Assembly (NCBI GenBank): GCA_031264885.1
Contig: JAISDM010000276.1
Span: forward strand, 1-13,890
DNA length: 13,890 nucleotides
Direction: 5' to 3'
Source of the DNA: Peptococcaceae bacterium
GTDB taxonomy: Bacteria > Bacillota > Peptococcia > DRI-13 > UBA5745
Positions 6,534 to 13,462 of the stretch are shown here, in pieces (positions within the stretch are counted from its first letter, which is position 1; each line of letters starts with the position of its first letter). The position numbers were made by a program, and so were the translations under genes. The notes under the pieces are model-generated. The model saw only the letters and a list, made by a program, of their open reading frames with translations. It searched no databases and had not been told where the DNA came from.

Positions 6534-7925
6534 ATGTCTCGTATATTGCTGGTCGCGTCGGAAAGCGCTCCGTTTATTAAGACCGGAGGATTGGGCGAGG
6601 TCATCGGGAGCCTGCCCAAGGCGTTGAAAGCGCAAGGGGAGCAAGTCGCGGTGATGATTCCCGATTATATTCAAATCCCGGAGGAATACAGAGAAAAAAT
6701 GACCCTGATTCAGGAGTTGGTGACGCCGTTGGGCTGGCGCCAGCAATACGTCGGGTTAAAAAAACTCGTACATGAGGGGATTACTTATTACTTTGTGGAC
6801 AATGAGCAATATTTCAAGCGGGACTGGCTGTATGGGCAGTACGACGACGGCGAGCGATTCGTGTTCTTCTGCCGGGCCGCTTTGACCGCGCTGCCTTATT
6901 TGGACGAGTTCCCGGATGTCATTCATTGCCATGACTGGCAGACAGCCGTCATACCGCTTTTTCTCCAGTCGTTTTATCAGGATGTGGAAGGTTATCAGGA
7001 CATAAAAACGGTGTTTACCATACACAATCTGAAATTCCAGGGGGTATTCCCCAGGGTCGTGGGCACGGATCTCATGAACTTGCCCGAGGACCGGCTGAAC
7101 AACGAAGGGCTGGAGTTCTACGGCAAACTCAACTTTATGAAAGCGGGAATCGTTTACTGCGACGCCTTGACGACGGTGAGCCCCACCTACGCGGAGGAAA
7201 TCAAGACGCCTTTCTATGGGGAAAATCTTCACGGTTTGATTCAAAAATATGAGGATAAGCTGTCCGGGATCCTCAATGGGATCGACCCGCCGGAGAAGCT
7301 TGTGAAGACCAAGGCGGAGTATCGGAATCAATTGCAGGAGCGGCTGGGGCTGCCATTCAATTCCAAATGCCCGATCATTTCTATGATAGGCCGGTTTACC
7401 GCTCAAAAAGGCATGGACCTGATCATGCGCGTCATCGATGAGATTCTGCTTCTGGACGTGCAGATGGTCATGCTGGGCGGGGGCGAGGCGATGTATGAGT
7501 GGATGCTGAGAGAGGTCCTGTGGCATAATCCGTCCAAGCTCCGGGTGCATACCACCTATGAACAGGATTTGGCGGATTTGATTTACAGCGCGTCGGATAT
7601 CTATTTGATGCCGTCTTTGTACGAGCCTTGCGGGATCGGGCAGATGATTGCCATGCAGCACGGCGCGGCGCCTGTGGCCAGGGAAACGGGCGGGCTGAAG
7701 GATACCGTGGCGGCCTACGATCCGGAAACCGGCGCGGGCAACGGCTTCCTGTTTTCCAATTTTAACGCCCATGAGCTTCTGTATACGGTGCAGAACGCGG
7801 TCAGCCTGTATTATGACGACCCGGCCGCCTGGGCGCGGGTGGTGAAGCAGGCGGAGGCCGCGGATTTCAGCTGGGCCGATTCGGCGGGCCGGTATAAGGC
7901 GCTTTATGAACAATTAAGGGGTTGA
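6534..7925 (+). CDS. glgA: Glycogen synthase (ADP-glucose type, GT5), with a shortened loop
   Basis: A 463-residue GT5 synthase that transfers glucose from ADP-glucose to growing alpha-1,4-glucan. Visible motifs are the N-terminal KTGGL loop (Lys16), HDWQ (Asp134), TIHNLKFQG (His164), LNGID (Asn248), GRFTAQKG (Arg287 and Lys292) and SLYEPCGIGQ (Glu364), all matching catalytic or substrate-binding positions of the E. coli enzyme. Two things are odd. The Asp after KTGGL is Glu22. The stretch between Asn248 and Arg287 is 39 residues, whereas in E. coli it is 54, so about 15 residues that normally follow NGID (the segment around an NPETD-type motif) are missing in frame. The rest keeps normal spacing (Lys292 to Glu364 is 72 in both). 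It starts 20 bases after glgD, with an AAAGGAAG ribosome binding site, and ends 7 bases before the amylase gene. Confidence 0.95.
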   Translation: MSRILLVASESAPFIKTGGLGEVIGSLPKALKAQGEQVAVMIPDYIQIPEEYREKMTLIQELVTPLGWRQQYVGLKKLVHEGITYYFVDNEQYFKRDWLYGQYDDGERFVFFCRAALTALPYLDEFPDVIHCHDWQTAVIPLFLQSFYQDVEGYQDIKTVFTIHNLKFQGVFPRVVGTDLMNLPEDRLNNEGLEFYGKLNFMKAGIVYCDALTTVSPTYAEEIKTPFYGENLHGLIQKYEDKLSGILNGIDPPEKLVKTKAEYRNQLQERLGLPFNSKCPIISMIGRFTAQKGMDLIMRVIDEILLLDVQMVMLGGGEAMYEWMLREVLWHNPSKLRVHTTYEQDLADLIYSASDIYLMPSLYEPCGIGQMIAMQHGAAPVARETGGLKDTVAAYDPETGAGNGFLFSNFNAHELLYTVQNAVSLYYDDPAAWARVVKQAEAADFSWADSAGRYKALYEQLRG

Positions 7926-7932
7926 ATGAGTA

Positions 7933-9852
7933 TTGGATAACAAGCTGAGGCATAACAGCCAGTCTCAGGAGTATCGCAGCCCTTTCGGCGCGGCGCCGCG
8001 CGGGACCGATATCCGGCTTCGGATTCAAGCCAGCCGGGGTTTGTTCGTAAACCGGATTGTTTTGCACTGCCATATGCCTAATCATGAGGATCGGGTGTTC
8101 GATATGGCGCGGTGTTCGGGCGAGAACTATGAGGTGGTGCTGGGGGCGGAACAGGTTGGGCTGATGTGGTATTACTTCCAAATATATTTGGAAGACGGCT
8201 CCATGTGTTATTACGGAAACAACGATCAGCAATGGGGCGGCTGGGGGAAAGCCGGCGATCAGATCCCCAAGGCGTTTCAAATCACGGTGTACGACCCTTC
8301 CTTCGCGATTCCCGAGTGGTATTCCCAGGGGCTGATGTATCAGATCTTTGTGGACCGGTTCCGCAACGGCTGCCCGGAGGGCAAGATCCTCCATCCGAAG
8401 CCGGGGGCCATGATTCACGCCAATTGGGACGATACGCCCTTTTATATCAGGGACGCCGCGGGCGCCATCCGGCGCTGGGATTTCTTCGGGGGCAATCTGG
8501 AAGGCGTCATCCAGAAGCTGCCTTATCTAAAGGAACTGGGCGTCACCATACTGTATTTGAACCCGATTTTTGAAGCGCCCAGCAATCATAAGTATGACAC
8601 GGGGAATTACAAAAACATTGATCCTATGTTCGGCGACGGGGAGACTTTTTCCCGGCTGTGCCGGGAGGCTGCCGAAGCGGGGATCCATGTGATGCTGGAC
8701 GGGGTGTTCAGCCATACGGGGAGCGACAGCATCTATTTCAACCGCGAAGGCAATTATCCGGGGCCGGGGGCTTACCAGTCCAAGGAGTCGCCTTATTATT
8801 CATGGTACCGGTTTACGAATTATCCGACGGAGTATGAATCCTGGTGGGGTTTTGGCAACCTGCCGAATGTGGATGAGAATAATCCGGATTACCAGCGATA
8901 TATCTTTGGAAGCGAGGACAGCGTGATCCGGTCATGGATGCGGATGGGCGCCAAGGGCTGGCGGCTGGATGTGGTGGATGAGCTGCCGGATGATTTCATC
9001 GGTAAAATCAAAACCGCTATGAGGGAAACGGATCCGGATTCCGTGCTGCTGGGAGAGGTCTGGGAGGACGCTTCCAACAAGGTCAGCTATGGCCTGCACC
9101 GGGCTTACCTGTATGGGTATGAGCTGGATTCCGTTATGAATTATCCTTTCCGAAGGATCTTGCTGGAGATGCTTTTGGGCAGACGGACGGTGGAGGACGC
9201 GCACCGGGAATTGATGAGTCTGTATGAGAATTATCCGAGGCCGCATTTTTACGCCGCGATGAATCTCATCGGCAGTCATGACGTGCCCCGGATATTGACT
9301 TTGCTGGGGGAGGGCGCTCAGCCGGAGCATTTGGACGACAATCAGAAGGAAACGGCGCGTTTGTCTCCGGAGAATTTGGAGCTCGGGAAGCGGCGGCTGA
9401 AGCTGGCGGCGGTGTTTCAAATGACTTTTCCCGGGGTTCCCTGTATCTATTACGGGGATGAGGCCGGGATGGAAGGCTACGCGGATCCTTACAGCCGGGG
9501 CGCCTATCCCTGGGGGAAAGAGGATCCGGATTTGATGGCCTGGTATCAAAAGATGACTGCTTTCAGGCGAAGCCATGAGGCTCTGGTTCGGGGAGACTGG
9601 ATTGTGGCGGCGGTTCAGGAGAATGTATACGGTTACTGGCGGGAATCGGAGAGCGAGAAGCTGCTGATTCTGATGAACCGTCATTCCGCGGAGGATTATG
9701 ATATCCGGATACCGGCGGATACGCTGCGCTCCAAATCGAAACGGAAGAAATCGGTGCGGGATCTGATCAGCGGCGAGCGGTTTATGAGAGAGGGAGACAG
9801 TTACCTGATTCATGTGCCGGCGCTGGAAGGACGGATTTTGATATGGAATTAG
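7933..9852 (+). CDS. Cytoplasmic GH13 alpha-glycosidase (neopullulanase/cyclomaltodextrinase/maltogenic amylase-like)
   Basis: A 639-residue GH13 enzyme without a signal peptide, so it should act on intracellular glycogen or maltodextrins. An N-terminal beta-domain of about 130 residues (resembling the N domain of neopullulanase-type enzymes) precedes the barrel, which opens at MYQIFVDRF (residue 135). Region I is DGVFSHTG (Asp256; Ser260 where many relatives have Asn). An LPNVD segment at 310-314 looks like region V of the GH13_20-type group. The catalytic triad is Asp346 (WRLDVVDE), Glu375 (GEVWED) and Asp450 (GSHDVPR). A C-terminal beta-domain follows from about residue 560. The start is TTG at 7933, about 11 bases after AAGGGG. 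It overlaps malQ by 10 bases. Product specificity (hydrolysis, debranching or transglycosylation) cannot be read from the sequence. It is not a GlgB branching enzyme. Confidence 0.9.
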   Translation: MDNKLRHNSQSQEYRSPFGAAPRGTDIRLRIQASRGLFVNRIVLHCHMPNHEDRVFDMARCSGENYEVVLGAEQVGLMWYYFQIYLEDGSMCYYGNNDQQWGGWGKAGDQIPKAFQITVYDPSFAIPEWYSQGLMYQIFVDRFRNGCPEGKILHPKPGAMIHANWDDTPFYIRDAAGAIRRWDFFGGNLEGVIQKLPYLKELGVTILYLNPIFEAPSNHKYDTGNYKNIDPMFGDGETFSRLCREAAEAGIHVMLDGVFSHTGSDSIYFNREGNYPGPGAYQSKESPYYSWYRFTNYPTEYESWWGFGNLPNVDENNPDYQRYIFGSEDSVIRSWMRMGAKGWRLDVVDELPDDFIGKIKTAMRETDPDSVLLGEVWEDASNKVSYGLHRAYLYGYELDSVMNYPFRRILLEMLLGRRTVEDAHRELMSLYENYPRPHFYAAMNLIGSHDVPRILTLLGEGAQPEHLDDNQKETARLSPENLELGKRRLKLAAVFQMTFPGVPCIYYGDEAGMEGYADPYSRGAYPWGKEDPDLMAWYQKMTAFRRSHEALVRGDWIVAAVQENVYGYWRESESEKLLILMNRHSAEDYDIRIPADTLRSKSKRKKSVRDLISGERFMREGDSYLIHVPALEGRILIWN

Positions 9853-11309
9853 GTCGCTCATACGGGTTGCTGTTGCATCCGTCTTCTCTGCCGGGCCCTT
9901 GGGGAATCGGGGATTTTGGCAGCGCGGCTTATGAGTTTCTGGATTTTTTGAAGGAGACGGGCGGAAACATTTGGCAGATTCTCCCTCTGGGGCCCACCGG
10001 GTTTGGGGAATCGCCTTATCAGGGCTTGTCCGCTTTCGGGATCAATCCGGTGTTGATCAGTGTGGACAGTCTGAGGGAGCGGGGCCTGCTGGACCGGAGC
10101 GATGGGGCGGACATGCCGCTGTTCCCGGTGGGTATGGTGGACTTTGACAAGGTGCAGTCTGTGAAGGCGCCTTTGTTCCAAAAAGCCTTCGACCGCTTTA
10201 TGCTGAATCAGGACGCGTCTGTGACCGCGGAATATGAGGCTTTCGCGGAACGCGCCGGGGATTGGCTGGAGGAATACGCGCTGTACGCGGCCTTGAAGGA
10301 TTTTTTCAAAGGGGCGCCCTGGATTGAGTGGGAGCAGGATTTGGCCAGGCGGAGGATCTATGCCTTGCGCCGGTACCGGAAGCAGGTTCAGATGGGCGTC
10401 CGGTATCATTCTTTCTTGCAGTATATCGCCTGGAGCCAGTGGAACGACATCAAGCGGTACGCCGGGGAGAGGCATATTCGGATTGTGGGGGATATGCCCA
10501 TTTATATGGCCTGGGACAGCGCCGATGTCTGGGCCAATCAGCAGTATTTCGATTTGGACGCGGATGGGCGGCCTCGGACTGTGGCCGGGGTGCCGCCGGA
10601 TTATTTCAGCGAAACCGGCCAGCTGTGGGGGAATCCCCTTTATCGCTGGGACCGGATGGAGCGGGACGGCTATGACTGGTGGCGGAAGCGGATTCAGAAT
10701 ATGCTGAGTTTGACGGATTATGTCCGCATCGATCATTTCCGGGCTTTTGAGGATTTCTGGGAGATTCCGGCGGGGGAGCGGACCGCGGTAAACGGCCGGT
10801 GGGTCAAGGGGCCCGGGCTGCCTTTCTTTCGGACTTTGGAGGAGCGGCTGGGGACGCTGCCGCTGATTGCCGAGGATTTGGGGATCATTACCCCGGAGGT
10901 GACGGCGTTAAGGGAGGCTTGCGGTTATCCGGGCATGAAGGTGTATCAGTTTGTGAGCAGCGAGCCGGTCGTCCGGGGCGATGAGACCGTTCAGCGGGTG
11001 GCCTATCCCGGAACCCATGATAATGACACGCTGGCGGGGTGGATTTACGAGAATCTGTTTCCCGCTGTGCTATCCCGGTCTTTTGATTTTTGGGCGTTTC
11101 AGCAGGAGTTCCTGGAGCTGATCATGGACAGCCGGGACGCGTGGGTGGTTCTGCCTGTGCAGGATATTCTGGGGCTGTCCACGGAGGCGCGTATGAACCG
11201 CCCCGGTGTCCTGGGGGGCAATTGGCGGTGGCGGCTGAAGAGCGCGGATCAATGGGCGGAGCGGAAGGAATGGCTGGCGAAAACGGCGCGGGATACGCGG
11301 CGGTGTTAA
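9843..11309 (+). CDS. malQ: 4-alpha-glucanotransferase (amylomaltase, GH77)
   Basis: A 488-residue GH77 enzyme that disproportionates maltodextrins by moving glucan segments between chains, making short oligosaccharides usable by phosphorylase. The N terminus RSYGLLLHPSSLPGPWGIGD and the LPLGPTGFGESPYQGLSAF block are typical. The catalytic residues are Asp297 in VRIDHFRAF, Glu344 in AEDLG and Asp393 in GTHDNDT. MPIYMAWDSADVWAN and GNPLYRW are further family blocks. The length matches the family. The ATG overlaps the last 10 bases of the amylase gene, with a GGAAGGA site 11 bases upstream inside it, so translation is likely coupled. It is the last gene of the glycogen operon; a repeat-rich 357-bp gap follows. 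The last dozen residues (LAKTARDTRRC) are unremarkable and probably not conserved. Confidence 0.96.
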   Translation: MELGRSYGLLLHPSSLPGPWGIGDFGSAAYEFLDFLKETGGNIWQILPLGPTGFGESPYQGLSAFGINPVLISVDSLRERGLLDRSDGADMPLFPVGMVDFDKVQSVKAPLFQKAFDRFMLNQDASVTAEYEAFAERAGDWLEEYALYAALKDFFKGAPWIEWEQDLARRRIYALRRYRKQVQMGVRYHSFLQYIAWSQWNDIKRYAGERHIRIVGDMPIYMAWDSADVWANQQYFDLDADGRPRTVAGVPPDYFSETGQLWGNPLYRWDRMERDGYDWWRKRIQNMLSLTDYVRIDHFRAFEDFWEIPAGERTAVNGRWVKGPGLPFFRTLEERLGTLPLIAEDLGIITPEVTALREACGYPGMKVYQFVSSEPVVRGDETVQRVAYPGTHDNDTLAGWIYENLFPAVLSRSFDFWAFQQEFLELIMDSRDAWVVLPVQDILGLSTEARMNRPGVLGGNWRWRLKSADQWAERKEWLAKTARDTRRC

Positions 11310-11400
11310 TTTTGCAATTGCGCGAAAACCCCGGCGAATGAGGGGGGCGCCGGCCTTACGGACTGCGCGTTTTGAATTTCTAACAAAAAGGGGAGGCGCG

Positions 11401-11439
11401 CGGTATCGTAGGGGGCGGCATTCTGCCGCCCGGAACCGG
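11401..11439 (+). repeat. REP-like GTAG-hairpin unit, single copy (unit A)
   Basis: The core at 11408-11431 is GTAG followed by a G-rich hairpin with stem GGGCGGCA/TGCCGCCC and loop TTC, with one extra G relative to the other copies. Its flanks, CGGTATC before GTAG and GGAACCGG after the stem, match those of the right-hand units at 11600 and 13325, so the repeated unit is about 38 bases. It lacks the inverted partner unit that the other two elements have. Confidence 0.8.
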
Positions 11440-11458
11440 TCGAAAAAAATCATAATCT

Positions 11459-11535
11459 TGTCAATCTGGGCTTGTCCCAGAATCCAGGTTCATTGGTTTA
11501 TCATTTTTGGATTCCGGGACAAGCCCGGAATGACA
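11459..11535. repeat. Bipartite palindromic (MITE-like) element, second family
   Basis: Two 28-base arms, 11459-11486 and 11508-11535, are inverted copies matching at 25 of 28 positions, around a 21-base AT-rich centre. Ends are TGTCA and TGACA. Each arm folds on itself: TCTGGG-CTTGT-CCCAGA on the left and ATTCCGGG-ACAAG-CCCGGAAT on the right. Two of the three arm differences are a paired change (T-A in the left stem, C-G in the right), which keeps the stem. Similar GTCATTCCGGG-type palindromes are widespread in other bacteria. There is no coding capacity. Confidence 0.8.
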
Positions 11536-11544
11536 GTGGGGATT

Positions 11545-11630
11545 CGTGTCTGTCAAAGACGGGCGGCAGGATGCCGCCCCTACAGACGTTCACGATACCG
11601 TAGGGGCGGCATTCTGCCGCCCGGGACCGT
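11545..11630. repeat. BIME-like element: two inverted GTAG-hairpin units, upstream of pgi (element B)
   Basis: The left unit (11561-11583) is GGGCGGCA-GGA-TGCCGCCC followed by CTAC. A 16-base spacer follows, then the right unit (11600-11622), GTAG followed by GGGCGGCA-TTC-TGCCGCCC. The two GTAG ends face each other. A 16-base left tail starting CGTGTCTGTCAAAG and a right flank GGGACCGT extend the repeat. Both core units are identical, base for base, to those of the element at 13265-13360, in the same order and orientation. The element ends about 30 bases before the ribosome binding site of pgi. Confidence 0.88.
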
Positions 11631-11653
11631 CCGGAAACGACAAAAGAATTAAT

Positions 11654-11658
11654 GGAGG
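11654..11658 (+). promoter_or_regulatory. Ribosome binding site that fixes the pgi start
   Basis: GGAGG lies 8 bases before the ATG at 11667. An in-frame ATG at 11652 overlaps this site and has no purine-rich sequence at the right distance, so the start at 11667 is preferred. Confidence 0.8.
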
Positions 11659-11666
11659 CAAATGGT

Positions 11667-13253
11667 ATGGATTTTGATCGGATGAAGCGGTATGGCTTTT
11701 ATGACTCATCCTTGGGCTTCGGCTTGGATGTGAGCGGGATGCCTTTTGAGGAAGGGTATCTGGACGGTATGAAATCCCGGATGGATAAGGCGTTTGAGGC
11801 GATGACGCAGTTGGAGGCGGGCGCCGTCGCCAATCCGGACGAGGGACGGATGGTGGGGCATTACTGGCTGCGGGCGCCGGAATTGGCGCCGGGGGGATTG
11901 GCCGCGGACATCCGTCAGGTTCGGGAGGATATTCTGCGTTTTGCCAGGGAGGTCGTCGACGGGGATATTCGCTGCGGAAACGACGAACTCTTCGAGAACT
12001 TTCTGCTGGTGGGCATCGGCGGTTCCGCGCTGGGGCCGCAGCTGGTGGCGGACGCTTTGGGAGGCCCGGCGGCGCGGGGCTTGAAGCCGCATTTCTTTGA
12101 CAATACGGATCCGGACGGGATGGACCGTGTGCTGGAGGCCATCGGGGACGGATTGAGACGGACTTTGACACTGGTCGTATCCAAGAGCGGCGGAACCATT
12201 GAGACGCGGAACGGGATGCTGGAGGTTCAGCGCGCCATGGAACAGGCGGGCGTGGATTGGCCCCGTCAGTTTGTGGCGGTGACTCAGGTGGGCAGTAAAT
12301 TGGATCAGCAGGCCGTGGATCAGGGCTGGCTTCACCGTTTCCCCATGTGGGATTGGGTCGGGGGGCGCTATTCCGTGACATCGGCTGTGGGGCTTCTGCC
12401 CGCGGCGCTCCAGGGGGTGGATGTGACCGCTTTGCTGGAAGGCGCGGCGCGGATGGACGCGCTGACCCGGGTAGGGCGGATGGAGTCGAATCCGGCCGCC
12501 ATGCTTTCGCTGATGTGGTATTGGGCCACGGGCGGCGAGGGCAAAAGGGATATGGTGCTGCTGCCGTACCGGGACCGGTTGGCGCTGTTCGCGAAATATC
12601 TTCAGCAGCTGGTGATGGAATCCCTGGGGAAGGATCGGGGCGAGGGACAGGTTCCGCGCTATCAGGGCATCGCTGTCTATGGCAATAAGGGCTCCACGGA
12701 TCAGCACGCCTATGTGCAGCAGCTGTTGGAAGGCGTGCCCAACGCCTTTGTCACCTTCATTGAGACGCGCCAGGACGCGCGTCCTGAGCCCTGGGAGGTT
12801 CAGGGGCGGATTACCAGCGGGGATTATCTCCGGGCGTTCCTCTATGGGACGCGCCAGGCGCTGACCCAGGGGGGCCGTCCCAATATGACCCTCTCGGTGA
12901 ATGTGCTGAACGCTTACACCTTGGGGGCCTTGATCGCCTTGTATGAGCGGGCTGTGGGATTCTACGCCAGTCTGACAGGTATCAATGCCTATCACCAGCC
13001 CGGAGTGGAATCCGGCAAAAAAAGCGCCGCCCGGGTGGTGGAGGTGCAGGAAGCCCTGCTGGGATACTTCGCGTCGCCAGCGGCGGACGCCGGCGCCGTC
13101 ACGGCGGAACAGGCGGCCAAAGCGCTGGGGCTGGAAGCGGAACTGGACATTGTATGGAATACACTGGAAAATTTGTCGCTGAACCGCCGGGGAATCCGGA
13201 GGATTCCAGGGGAGACGCCATGGGAAAACCAGTACGTTAACAGCAACTCGTAA
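11667..13253 (+). CDS. pgi: Glucose-6-phosphate isomerase
   Basis: A 528-residue phosphoglucose isomerase that interconverts glucose 6-phosphate and fructose 6-phosphate. Sugar-phosphate-binding motifs are VGIGGSALGPQ and SKSGGTIET (Lys173). The PGI signature WVGGRYSVTSAVGL includes Arg234, and a block VYGNKGSTDQHAYVQQL has His347. The conserved C-terminal lysine is Lys451 in GVESGKKSA. The GNKGSTDQH block and the length resemble the long PGI branch I know from cyanobacteria and some other lineages. It is unlike the shorter Bacillus type, which reads GEPGTNGQH and has a catalytic Glu where this protein has Asn340. The start is set by GGAGG 8 bases before the ATG at 11667. The gene stands alone, separated from malQ by 357 bp, and has a similar hairpin element on each side. 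It links glycogen turnover to glycolysis. Confidence 0.95.
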   Translation: MDFDRMKRYGFYDSSLGFGLDVSGMPFEEGYLDGMKSRMDKAFEAMTQLEAGAVANPDEGRMVGHYWLRAPELAPGGLAADIRQVREDILRFAREVVDGDIRCGNDELFENFLLVGIGGSALGPQLVADALGGPAARGLKPHFFDNTDPDGMDRVLEAIGDGLRRTLTLVVSKSGGTIETRNGMLEVQRAMEQAGVDWPRQFVAVTQVGSKLDQQAVDQGWLHRFPMWDWVGGRYSVTSAVGLLPAALQGVDVTALLEGAARMDALTRVGRMESNPAAMLSLMWYWATGGEGKRDMVLLPYRDRLALFAKYLQQLVMESLGKDRGEGQVPRYQGIAVYGNKGSTDQHAYVQQLLEGVPNAFVTFIETRQDARPEPWEVQGRITSGDYLRAFLYGTRQALTQGGRPNMTLSVNVLNAYTLGALIALYERAVGFYASLTGINAYHQPGVESGKKSAARVVEVQEALLGYFASPAADAGAVTAEQAAKALGLEAELDIVWNTLENLSLNRRGIRRIPGETPWENQYVNSNS

Positions 13254-13264
13254 TTTGGAAAATT

Positions 13265-13360
13265 CATGTCTACCAAGGATGGGCGGCAGGATGCCGCCCC
13301 TACATATGCGTCATACACGGTACCGTAGGGGCGGCATTCTGCCGCCCGAACCCCGGGTTC
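13265..13360. repeat. BIME-like element: two inverted GTAG-hairpin units, downstream of pgi (element C)
   Basis: The left unit (13281-13303) and the right unit (13325-13347) are identical in sequence, order and orientation to those of the element at 11545-11630; only the spacer differs (21 versus 16 bases). The left tails match at 11 of 16 positions, and all five differences are transitions. The right flank continues into GAACCC-C-GGGTTC, a small palindrome. It begins 12 bases after the pgi stop. It could act as a 3' mRNA-stabilising hairpin, but it has no T-run and is not a standard terminator. Confidence 0.88.
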
Positions 13361-13462
13361 GCTCATGCCTGCTCAGATGCGTTACGGTTTATTCCGGGTG
13401 GTGGGCATATTTGCTGGCTCGGGCGTTGTCGAGTTTGTCTGCAAGGCCATTGTTGAGAACCT
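13361..13462. other. Intergenic stretch downstream of the PIN gene
   Basis: About 100 bases between the repeat element and the 3' end of the PIN gene. I see no terminator, RNA gene or supported reading frame here. Confidence 0.5.

Larger units (their letters stand above)
11310..11666. other. Repeat-rich intergenic region between malQ and pgi
   Basis: This gap contains no convincing gene. It holds one single GTAG-hairpin unit (11401-11439), one unrelated bipartite palindromic element (11459-11535) and one double GTAG-hairpin element (11545-11630), separately listed. No hairpin followed by a T-run, as in a standard intrinsic terminator, is seen after malQ, and no clear promoter is seen before pgi. 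The stacked hairpins may weaken read-through from the glycogen operon into pgi. Confidence 0.7.

Noticed and set aside
6756..7913. 385-codon minus-strand open frame inside glgA
   Set aside because: Antisense shadow of the glycogen synthase gene, with no ribosome binding site or recognisable motif.
8932..10736. Two long minus-strand open frames across the amylase and malQ genes
   Set aside because: Both lie opposite catalytic-motif-bearing genes and show only low-complexity shadow composition.
11408..11622. CRISPR array
   Set aside because: Only three units, two of them in one orientation and one inverted, each self-complementary, with unequal spacing; this is a REP-like layout and not direct repeats with unique spacers.
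11338..11652. Plus-strand open frame of 104 codons in the malQ-pgi gap
   Set aside because: It is made up almost wholly of repeat sequence (RRGGILPP-type translation of the hairpins) and has no independent coding evidence.
11706..12995. 429-codon minus-strand open frame inside pgi
   Set aside because: Same reason: His-, Gln- and Pro-rich antisense translation of a well-supported gene.
13281..13360. Intrinsic terminator of pgi
   Set aside because: The hairpins are strong but no T-run follows on either strand, and the same element also lies upstream of pgi.
13384..13462. Possible 25-codon gene remnant on the minus strand just after the PIN stop
   Set aside because: A short frame reading ELKVLNNGLADKLDNARASK is visible, but it has no start, ribosome binding site or recognised family.
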